A stretch of 64,000 nucleotides of DNA from Lophius americanus (lineage: Eukaryota > Chordata > Actinopteri > Lophiiformes > Lophiidae). The notes below the pieces were generated by a model. That model saw only the letters and a program-made list of their open reading frames with translations. It had not been told where the DNA came from and made no database searches. Position 1 is the first letter of the stretch. The number at the start of each line of letters is the position of its first letter. Positions 13,601 through 23,700 of the stretch are shown in pieces. Made by a program: the position numbers and the translations under genes. The stretch is taken from the NCBI GenBank assembly GCA_037951165.1, contig JBBDHG010000019.1:10890001-10954000 (forward strand), given 5' to 3'.

Positions 13601-14228
13601 TTTGTAAGTGTTACTACTCTGATTATTATTGTTTATGTATAAGAGGTACATATTCTCATTTTTCATGCGACATTCAACCATCTAGAGTCTGAGGTCACGT
13701 TGACATTAAATCAAACCTGAAGCCCAAATATATCATATTAAATAACGCTGACGTGACAATATTTGACGTCTGTTATTTTTTCGACCGGCAGTTATTTATG
13801 CAGTGTAACGCTGTCTTTTAGCACACTTAACCCAAAGACATATAGGGTTATGGTTAGACATAATGATCAAAATGGCATGGTCTTAGACTCTAGAGGGTTA
13901 AAAAGGCCAGCAGACAAAGCATGGTAAAAGGCGTGTCAATTTCAATAAAGAGATGTCTTGTCATTATTTTGATGACTGCTGTATTGGCCAGCAATCCCTG
14001 CTGACTGTACTAAAACTGCCCATTTTTCTCTTTCACTTTACAGGTTGGTTCTTTGATTGGACACAGTCATATGACTTGGCATTTTACTTTAGCGGGAGCT
14101 GTGTGGTTCTGGGAGCGTTGGTTCTCTTTCTACTCACCCTTCCCTGCTGTAACAGGAAGCACTCTGAGAACGACAGACCAGATGTCCTTTACACCAGCAA
14201 CTGCGACAAAGTTGCCTCTGTAGCCTGA
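7610..14228 (+). CDS. slc16a9: Monocarboxylate transporter 9 (MCT9), complete coding region, 5 coding exons
   Basis: Coding exons are 7610-7808, 9021-9164, 10498-10593, 12697-13575 and 14044-14228. All have GT/AG borders and they join in frame to 1503 nt (500 residues; human SLC16A9 is about 509). It is a 12-TM major-facilitator carrier of the SLC16 family. The family signature DGGWGWVIV lies at residues 9-17, at the start of TM1. The YFDKRRGLALG motif lies at 132-142, between TM4 and TM5. A long hydrophilic loop at about 197-290 separates the two six-helix halves. The second half has motifs such as GNWSLTTY (399-406). Human MCT9 is reported to move carnitine or creatine across the plasma membrane; substrate here is inferred. 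The start was chosen because ATG 7610 sits 8 codons before the signature and has A at -3. The short C-terminal tail ends CDKVASVA. Family assignment is firm; the a or b paralogue is undetermined. Confidence 0.95.
11226..11466 (+). repeat. tRNA-derived SINE in slc16a9 intron 3
   Basis: The A-box-like tggctcagtgggtagag (about 11235-11251) and B-box-like ggttcatatcc (11280-11290) are separated as in a tRNA promoter. The body (ccttgagcaagaccctgag, cccactgctccc) and tail (ctgtatgtgactaataaagg) match common fish SINEs. It lies in the sense orientation of the gene. Confidence 0.8.
12052..12560. mobile_element. hAT-like non-autonomous element (MITE)
   Basis: Terminal inverted repeats caggggtgtcaaactca (12052-12068) and, on the other strand, cagacatgtcaaactca (12560-12544) agree at 14 of 17 positions. 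Flanking 8-mers acttagac and acttgttg could be a decayed 8-bp target duplication. No transposase was seen. It ends about 136 bp before the largest slc16a9 exon. Confidence 0.6.
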
Positions 14229-15635
14229 AAAAGAAAACTTTCCATAAGGACCCAAATCACATCCCTGACTAGACGGGGGGTTTTCCCACATTTTCCTGCA
14301 GCCTGGTTCCAGTGTACCCAAATGGTTGACAGAGGTTTTGAGATACAAGCCTTTCCTCAGTACTTAGCCTGTATTTCTCAATTTCAAGCTATTCATTCCT
14401 GGTACTAACATTTCTTTGATCCATGGCTCCGTGACATGAGGTCACCTGAACAATATTGTTCATTCTGCATTGCATTTTTATTCAAACCAATATTTTTCAC
14501 TTCACAGTAATGCTGATAAAAGAAACGGTGCTGTTGATACGGCTAGGAAAAAAACATATATGAAATAATTAAGTGTGTTATAGCACAGTGACAAGGTTTT
14601 AAAACCACTTTAAAAAGCACAAAAATACCCCACTGGAACAGAGAATACAGGGATCAGAATGAAGTTGTCTTTTGGTAATAGTAATTTAAGCAAGACATTT
14701 TTATTCAGTATTATATCCTGTTCCGGTTCAATATGTATGTTTATCCTAATAACACCACTATGTATCTTACCAAAGCATCAATGATAGTCAATGCCTGTCA
14801 ACACCTAATGCCTGTTGGAAGAATATAAAAGCCTTGATTGTTTTTTATTATTTGATTTCAAGTGCACTGAATTTATAGGCTACTTTTTTACCGGCTTGAA
14901 TTCCACGTACCTCCTGTTTCTGATTTACCCTGCAACTTGATAAAGTTATGCTGGCTGAACAGACGTAAGAGATCATAGTGTATGCTCCTCTCACAACACA
15001 AAAGTAGATCTACTCTTTGTGGCGTGGCCATCATGATCTCTGCTGGCATTCATTTAATCCAGGCCGGTCCTTTTTTCTATCATGGTGTGTGTGTGTGTGT
15101 GTGTGTTTAGATGTTTGTGTGTACTGTATGTTACGTGTGATCCTGTGTACATCTCTGCACACACATGCTGGTATACTTGCACAGGCCGTGTGTGTGCATT
15201 GTGTGATTAGCCTTTGCATTTGCATACATTTGTAAAGTCATTCGTGCTAGTGACTTTTATATACACAAAACCAGCTGCAGAGCTGTAAAAATATTTTTAT
15301 GTTGATTATTGTGGACATTGTAATGAATGCATTGCAATAGGCATTTAGGATCTCTAGAGTGTCAAGTGTACCTCTGTAAATGTATTTTTGATAGTTCTAG
15401 TTTCAGACTAAAGGTTGAAGCTTAAATCTGGGTAAATAAGTGTTTGTTATTTGTTTTTATAGAGGGTATTTACAAAGTACAGATGTGGTACCAGTAGGCT
15501 TAGTACCGATCAAAACAGACAGTGTGTATGGCTGTCACCTTTAGTCACTCTTTTTTATGCCAGTTATCTGTCAATATATCTGTTTTAGTTTATTATTTAA
15601 AAAAGTGCCAATAAAACCTGTCTGGATTCAGATAT
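14229..15635 (+). other. slc16a9: slc16a9 3' UTR with polyadenylation signal
   Basis: No further coding exon follows the TGA at 14226-14228. An AATAAA at 15610-15615 is a good poly(A) signal and would give a 3' UTR of about 1.4 kb. The region is AT-rich and holds a short (GT)n tract at about 15084-15107. The cleavage position is inferred. Confidence 0.55.
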
Positions 15636-15964
15636 AATCATAGTTTGTTAATCATTTATCGTGGTGTTATATTCTGAGTTTTAAATTTAAAGCAATTTTT
15701 TTCTAGGGGATGTCAAAGTTCAGCCTGGACTGGATGACTACTGTGCTAACATCCTAACAAACTTTTCATTTTCAGGCACACTTTTAGCAAAACTCCAAAG
15801 GAATCGTCTCAGTGTGAGATATTCATTCCCACTTTAGCTTATCTAAACATAAAACTAGAGCTTCCCAACTGTCACTTTAACTGAAGATCTAATACAAATA
15901 CAAACACCATTAGGATGATTAAGATACCTCAGGGTCTTAGCAACATAATATATTTTTAAAAAAT

Positions 15965-16255
15965 AAAACACGATCCACCCCGTTATCTTGATCCAGTCCT
16001 TTTTTACCCATTTTCATTCATTTCAAGTCCATCAAGACGTTTAAGAAGAATTGACCAAAAATTTCCCAAAATGGAATTTTCAAAAATGTGGAAAAGAAAA
16101 TCCCGGATCCGTCACTTTATATCCACTCTAAAATGTAATAAGCTTTTTTCTGACACACACTCAACCTTCCAAGCAGTTTAATGAAAATCCATCAGGTAGT
16201 TTTTGTTTAACCTACTGACAGACAAACAAAACGACCTCTGTAGCCGAGTTACTTT
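15965..16255. repeat. Possible dispersed teleost repeat fragment
   Basis: The segment containing tttaatgaaaatccatcagg, tagtttttg and a gacagacaaacaaaacg end resembles the end of a repeat I associate with many fish genomes. The assignment rests on recollection of the pattern, not on alignment. Confidence 0.3.
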
Positions 16256-16487
16256 GCATGTTTTACATTGTTACATTGTGAACCTAGTTTATTATCATGT
16301 AATGTTTGCTAACAATCATCTATGGTAGAAAAAATGGTTCATCCCAAAGAAGAAATCTTTATCTTTTGTTTTCTGGATTTAGTAATGAAACTAATTGAAA
16401 ATTAAATTATATGACTGTAAAAGATTGATGGAATTGTATGCTGATATACTTAATGCTCCAAAACAATGTTTTTAATTCTTCAGGTAA

Positions 16488-17365
16488 CTTTATCAGCCCT
16501 AACATTATAACCACATGTATAATATTGTGTAGGTACCCCTTTTGCCACCAAAACAGCTCTGTGATAGATGTTACATTCCGACACCTTTAAATATGGACCA
16601 GCATGAACTTTTTTTTCTTCTTTTTAGTAATTTGTGCAGCAGTAGCTTATTTGTGGAATTGGACATCACGGGATAACATTCACTTTGTTTAAGCGCCTAT
16701 GACCCTCTCATAGGTTCAACGGTTTTCCTAGACCACCTGGGTAGGAACAAATCAGTGTAGACTGGGATCACCTAACAAGACCTGCCGTTCCAGAGAAGCT
16801 GTGAACAACTCATTTGGCCATCAGAATTTGGCTCCTGTCAAAGTTGCCCGGAACCCATTTTTATTGCTTTCAATACTGCAACTTTAGGTTATAATGTTCA
16901 CCCGAAGATTTTCTATGAAAGTGGCGAGGATTGACAGGATTAAAATGAGCACATCAGTGGGACAGCCCAGGTTAGATGTCACGGAGACAAAGTAAGAGAG
17001 GACAGATTGAAATAGTTTGGACTATTCCATCTGAATATCCATCCTTTGGATGGCAGGATATATTGTTTGCGGGATGCTGGAGATGGATAGATGGAGCTGC
17101 CAGGCAGTAGAAAAAGGGGAATTCCAAAGATTAAGTTTTTGAGGACATGCAGTTGGTTGGTGTTGCAGAGGAAGATACAGAGGAAAAAAGCAAGATGGAA
17201 TGACATAATCTGCTTTTGCGAGTCCTAAAGCGAAAAGCTGAAAGAAGATGGAGAAAGAAGAAACCCCACTCACAGACAGGATCCACAATAAGGAGATAAT
17301 CCGTTTTATACTAACTTCACCTGTTAGTAGTTATCATTTTTGGGCTAATTGGTATACATGGTTTG
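16488..17365 (-). mobile_element. Tc1-like relic C, interrupted by a LINE
   Basis: The left end (cagccctaacattataacc, then aatattgtgt and gccaccaaaacagct) and right end (cttcacctgttagtagttat) match the two termini of the same Tc1-like family as relics B, D and E. The transposase-coding centre is mostly deleted. A foreign block at about 16920-17280 splits the right part; see the LINE entry. Confidence 0.6.
16920..17285 (+). mobile_element. 5'-truncated LINE (reverse-transcriptase tail) inside relic C
   Basis: Sense-strand sequence includes gacaggattaaaatgagcac, acagattgaaatagtttgg, atggagctgccaggcag and gaggacatgcagttggttgg. These match the C-terminal part of a fish non-LTR retrotransposon (products like RWFGHV and MELPG). 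It ends in an aga-rich tail, as for target-primed insertion. No intact frame. Confidence 0.55.
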
Positions 17366-17369
17366 GGGA

Positions 17370-17757
17370 ATAGCAGTGTGGTGGTGCGCGGGCTTCCTGG
17401 CCACCACTTGGTGGCGCTATTGCTGTACAGCTCAGAGGGAGCCACTCGTGAGGATCAAGAACTACTTCCAGACTCCTGGCAACCCTACCAGCAGTCGCTA
17501 TGGTTACAAACATGACACGTGACTAGTTTTATAAACAAATTTCCTGTGAGCTACCGTTGCTCCGTTTCAAAGAACAGAAGTGTTCATTTACTGTAAGCCT
17601 GACGTTGGGATGTGATAGTTGCGGTAGCAATAAGCTCTAGTTTGCCGGATTCTGCAGTAGTTTTCCGAGAGGGGGGGAAATCACGTCGTGGAGGATAAAA
17701 CACTTCGAGCCATTCAAGCCGAATCATGGAGAGCTGTCCCGGTTCGGTGGGCTGAAA
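17370..17757 (+). promoter_or_regulatory. fam13c: fam13c promoter / 5' UTR with short uORF
   Basis: This is locally G+C-richer sequence directly upstream of the first coding exon. A 10-codon upstream ORF including its stop (17726-17755, MESCPGSVG) has A at -3 and G at +4. It ends 2 nt before the main ATG at 17758, which is also in strong context (A at -3, G at +4). No TATA box was recognised and the transcription start is unknown. Confidence 0.45.
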
Positions 17758-20700
17758 ATGGGAGCAAGCGCCTCACTGTCGCTCTGTGTGAGTCAAGATG
17801 CTGTGGCTAGAGTTTAGTTCCAATCTTCTTACAGTGCGTATAACAGCTCATGTTAGTCCTCGAGTACCTCCAACAAAAGCCGCTGATTCTTAATATTACA
17901 TAGAAATATCATGTAAAAAAAGTGTGTCTGGGGGCTTTGACTTAACTTCATGAAATATCCTCATGTCATGTGTTCTGATCTTTTCCGGATCACTCAAAAG
18001 TGTAAAACATAAGGGTTTTAAGGGTTCTTGGATGACCAGATGAGCAGCACATCTGGTCATCCAAGAATGTGACTATAGCGAGTTAAAGGTGAAGCAACTT
18101 GAGTGATGTCTTTATTTTTTCACAGAAAGACGCGTCTTCATTGAGAATCTTGAGGCCATCAAAAATAAGCCCTGAGCCAATTTCTCCCAACCTGGTTACA
18201 AAGTCTAAAGTGACCACCAGATGTGTTTTTGGTGTTGCCTTGGAAACACTGAGAGAAAATGGGCAGATGGTCTGCGGAATACCCCTTGTGCTAAGCGACA
18301 TGGTGGAGTTCCTGGATAACAACGGTAAAGTGGACACATCCTTGCTGCCCTTGTTCTGTGACGTTTATCATCCTATACTTTTATTTTCTTTATCCAATCC
18401 TATTTAACATTGGGCAAAGCTACAAGTTACAGGTCTATCACAAATTCTAGAGTCATCAATTCATCTATATTGCATATTTTTTTGGACTGTGGGAGGAAGC
18501 TGGATCATCGAGACGGAACCCACACAAATACGGAGAACATGCAAACAGAGAGGCCCCAGTGATAAGTGGATTTGACCCCTTTTGCTGTGAGGCAATACAG
18601 CAAGATGCTAACCATTAGTCACACATGGCTGCCCTCATCTCATTCAAGCTTATTCATCATTCCTTTCCATCTCCCTTTCTACCATCCAAAACAATACTCC
18701 AACATCCCCTGCCTGTGTGGACTAATTCTACATGTGTTCTTGTTGCAGGGATGCGGCACAGAGGACTCTTTCGTCTGTGTGGCTCAGTGGTACGTACGAG
18801 GCAGTTGAGGCAGCGGTGGGACAGAGGCGAGAAGGTGGACCTGGAGAATGAGCAAGATGTCCCCACAGTGGCATCACTCCTCAAACTCTTCCTCCGGGAG
18901 ATGCCCACCCCTGTAGTTCCTGAACCCCAGCGCAAACAGCTGGTTATGTGCCTCACAGGTATAAAGGAATGTACTAGGAGATCATGTTGGACTGGAATTG
19001 CTGTGATTACCTCATGATGAAGAGGGTTCAGAGATGGGTTCCATCCATCAGTCTATCCATCTATCTCATTTTGTTTTGGGAGCAGATTTTCAATACTCCC
19101 GTTCATATATTTATATTCAACACCTCATATTAGGATACAGACATGTTAGATTTGTATCCACATCATGGACGAAGGTACTCCAACTGTAGATTATAATGTA
19201 ATTTCTTAAATGGGCATTGCCTTGTTACGCTTCCTCCTCTCCAGTAATTATATTTCCATGATAGAGTACAACATTTTTTTTTCTTATGACACCAAAATCT
19301 GCATTTTAGGATTCAACGTTGCTTAATCACATGATTCAGTGAATCTTCTTTAAGTAGCCAAATAATTATTTATATTCCTATTATGTATATTATATATGCA
19401 ACAGCTACTGCCACTATATGCCTATTTCAGATTACTAAATTCAAAAGGTTTTTTGAAAATTAATAATTTCTTCTGCTTTTGTATACTATCTTACTTCATG
19501 TGCGTCTGAGGTGATATGGTAAGTTTAAGATTCCCATTAGCCGTTTTTTGCATAAAAGTAATAGGAATCTATTCTCTAGATAATAGGAATCTGAGGCTTG
19601 TGATACACTGCGTGTTCTGACGTGTTCATTTATTTCTTTTAGCAATTTGTGCCTGAATAGTTCCTCTGTAGAACGAACACCACAGGTTAGCCTTCCCTTG
19701 CCACACACATCAATGAGCCTTGGGGGCCACGGACCCTGTTGTCAGCTCATCAGTTGTCCTTCCTGAGACTGCTTTGGTAGGGGTTAGCCATAGAACAGGA
19801 AAATCTAACTAAATCTTAAGTATTAGAGATGATCTGATATAATAATCTAGCTTCCAGCCATAATAATTTAGCCCTTGTCAAAGCCGCTCAGATTCATATG
19901 CCAGCTAATTTGTGCAGCTTCAAACACATCAGTTTAAAGCTCATAATATTCACTTGCTCATAATATTCCCCCAAATACAGATGTTATTTTAACAAGATAG
20001 TAAATGTTATTCTGACTTCACCTGTAAATGGTTGTAATGGTTATTACTGATCGGTGTAGATAACAGAGGACTGTATTTGAATCAAGTGTAAATTAATACT
20101 GTTTGATGACTTTGCTTATTTTCAGGTCACACAGGCGAAGCGGAGATTAACCACTCTCTGAGAGAGGGCCTCTGCCATCTCCCCGATGATAACCTCCTCA
20201 TATTGTCTTATCTCATTCACTTCTTGTCCAGAGTGGCTGCACACAGCCAATCAAACCACATGCCTGTGGAAAATCTTGCAACCATCTTTGGACCTTGTAT
20301 ATTCCAGTAAGTTGTTCATCTAAAAAGAATTTAAAATCCAGAACCTCTTTGAATAGACCTTAAAAGAAAGATTGCTGTCTTATATACTTTGCGTAGATTC
20401 CTCTAAAGCTGCTATTTAAAATTAAGTGTTTAATAAATGTGTTATTGGATGTTTAGTCTCGGGGTCTCTTGTCCGCAGGTGTAGAAATAGTGTGTTGGAA
20501 ACAGTTTGTATGGAGTGCGGTTCCCTAAGGGTCTAGCCCAGTTCATCAGTAGTTGCTGCTGCAATGCTAAGTTTGGGGTGGAGTCGGGGTGTCACCAAGG
20601 AAATGGGTGTGGATTGTGGTTGATAATGCTGAGAGATTTAACTGAGATCATCAGAATTTTGTCAGTTGCTTCACCCGTCCTGTTTACAGAGCTCAGCCAT

Positions 20701-23700
20701 CACTGTAAACAAATGCAATCTCTAAGGAGACACATTTAACATAAACTTGTGTTTGGTTTCTGGCACACTTGAAACCAGTGACAGTCACTGCTTCAATTGT
20801 TACACAGTCCATTCATCTCCCATCCTCTTCTTTGTCATCCTCATCTTTGTTTTCTCTTAAATTGAACAGCATTTCAGTGGAATTTAAGTGTTACGTATGT
20901 GGGGAAGATTTAGATCAAAGCTAAAGGAAAAGCATTTAGTTACGGGGCTATAAAGGCAGAAGCAGAGGCTTGGAAAAAAACTGTGGTGGGCCTTGATTTT
21001 TTTTGGAAGCTGCAGATGGTTAAACAATGTCCTCTGTTTTCTGACAGCAACAGTAGAGGAAGCAAAGGGATGCAAAAGAGAATTAAAAGGGAAGAAGCTG
21101 CAAAAGTAAAATTCTAGGATTTAAATATATATATATATTTTTACCTGTGCCAAGCTTTTCATAATTTGCAATAATTTTAAGAATTGTTTGTGCAGCAATT
21201 GCCAAAGTAGCCTTTGTATTTTTCTTTCTACGAAAAAAACACAGCCTTCAGTTCCTACACAGCCTGCTCCACCCCTATGTGTCTGATATGTAATCTTACG
21301 CAACTACTGTATACCTGTTGGCCAGGTTAACCTTCAGCCACGTTGTGTATGTCACTAAAGACCTGAAAATAACAAATGGATGGTCAACATCAGCTAGTAC
21401 ACACATAATTACTTCCAGTGAAACACATGAAGATTATTTTTGTTGCCGCTTACGAAGGTATCGTAAGTGGTATAACCTGAAGCTGCACACGCCTCTTAAA
21501 TTTTAGAAGCTGCAAATGGTAAAGTGAAGCATTCCAGCATTCTGATTGTTTTTGTCCATGTCCCAATATTTCCTTGAGCTTCAGTCTTTGATATACTTTA
21601 TTGAATGCAGGCAATTAATCTCAATTCATTGCTGTGAATGTAACTCCTCTACATTATATTGTTAAACACACGCAACGGGGGATCATTTTAAGTACAAAAC
21701 ACGTATCGCATGTGACCTACTTCTTCTTCCTGTAGTGTTCCAGCAGGACCCAGGATGCTGGAGGAACAGAGTGTGTGCAATGTTCTGTTGCTCCGTCTTC
21801 TCAGGCATCAGAGGGATCTTCTTCCAAATCTGGATGAGCATACAGTGGCCTCCTCAAGTGCCTCTTCTTCACCTCCTCCTCCTAGTCTCTCCGTTATTTC
21901 ACACTTTGAGGTGAACCACATTTTTTCTAGCCTTTGACAAAAAATGATATATCATCGACTGAAGTTCATGATCTGACGAAGAATTGGAACTAATGGTCAT
22001 ATTACTGTATGCCAGTTTTTGAGCTCATATATGATTTCCATCTAAAGGTCATGGAAGGATCATGAATTGCATTTCAAAGGCCATGGCTATTGTTTCCCAG
22101 CATAAACAGACAGACTGAGACATTATACACCTGTAAACTGGAAGTGAGATTTCCGCGACACTAGATTACGCATAAAGGAGGCAGTTTGATCATTTTTGTG
22201 CGGTTCCAGTTAATTGCCACCTGTTTCAGACTCTTTTCTACTGCTGTGGGTTCAGGCTGAGTTTTTAAGAAGAAATATTTTGGTAGTAATTATTGATGTT
22301 ATTGGGAATTGCTGACAAAAAGCTTTTATAAATACAAATAATTCCAAACTCATAATACATAATGACAGTCCTTTTTTCACTCTTGGCTTTTTGTTGTCTT
22401 TAACCAATATGAACATGATAGTAGCTGTAACTAAATACATTCTTTGTGGTTTTATAAAGGTTTTGATTCATGCTGGTGAACACTGCAGAAACCATATATA
22501 CAGTAAATGCAGATCATGAACAAAAAAGAAAAAGCTATGGAGTTTTGTTATACAGTCTTGTCCTTTGTCCTAGGTCAAGCACAGCGGCTGTAACTCAGAG
22601 CAGCGTAAAGTAGACGGCGTGGAAGGAAACACCAGCTCAGCCTCCACAACCAGCGATTATCATCAAACAGTATGGATGCATTCTCAATTCAACAGGTAAC
22701 TTTATCACCTTAGCAACCTTTAGATGGTTGGAAAGATAGAAAGTTCGATGGATAACACTGATTTCTTCTCAAGAAACCTTTGAATGGTATTTCATTGAAG
22801 TCACAATGGAATCAGACAGTGGCTTTTAAGGTTCAGACTGACTTAACAGATGTTACATAGAAGAGGCAGACTTTATGATGACTACACATTCAGGGATTTA
22901 TAAAACAGGTCAGTTATTCTAGCATGGCTGGTGGCCAGTTGCTGAAAAACCAAATTTTAGGGCAAATGGCTCGCAACAGAAACTGTGATCCTACTGTCTA
23001 CAGTCTACTGCAGTAAATGTTGCTTGTGCAGATGACTGGCCTTTCACTCTCATGGTATAAAGTATAAATGGCATTACAGCTTTTAGCTTCTTGAAGGAGT
23101 AGAGCAGTGGAACAATTTCATATTAGGCCCTCAGACAGAATCTACTTACTGAAGGCCATTTGCTTGTAGGGAAACTTATCAACTCATAACTCAGAGGCTA
23201 TTGTTCTATTTTCTAATTTAAATTGTGAAATCTGGTTGCAATGCAGACTCCAAATAACTTTAAAATTGTTGGCTGTTTTTTTTTGTTGACCTCCGTCAGC
23301 ATGCGAAATGAAATTCACATGCACTTGATAACTGCCTGTGTATCTGCGGGTGTAGTTGACTATCTTGCATCTTAATCCTTGAAGTTAATGGAAATAAAAC
23401 ACTTTTTCGATTTCATCTTGAACAGACTTAAGTTGTGGATCTGATGAAGATCTCTCCTCAATTGAATTAGTTAATGAAGATGTTAACTTGTAAAAAAAAA
23501 AAAAAACGCACAAGCTCTTACACTACCTAATTCCTTGTGCACTAAAGGTCAGACGAGGCAAGAAGCTCAAAGTGATATTTATAAGCTGTAGCATGGCAGC
23601 CACAAGTCTGACTGGCCAGACTATTATCACCCACACGTGCCAGTTTACGGACTGGTCATTATTGTCTTTTTCAGCCGACATGTTGGGGATCATCTAGATT

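Larger units (their letters stand above)
18126..21910 (+). other. fam13c: RhoGAP-domain exons of fam13c
   Basis: Coding exons 2 to 5 encode the RhoGAP fold at residues about 45-220. Seen directly are an FGVALE start, the finger loop RGLFRLCGS, the segment VASLLKLFLREMPTPVVP, and the C-terminal core PVENLATIFGPCIF. Compared with p50RhoGAP (established catalytic Arg85, Lys122, Asn194), the equivalents here are R85, K122 and N196. All three are present, so the domain shows no sign of having lost catalysis. Confidence 0.85.

Noticed and set aside
18025..18067. Hairpin as a microRNA gene
   Set aside because: The perfect 18-bp stem and 7-nt loop are too short for a standard pre-miRNA, and pairing does not extend beyond the arms.
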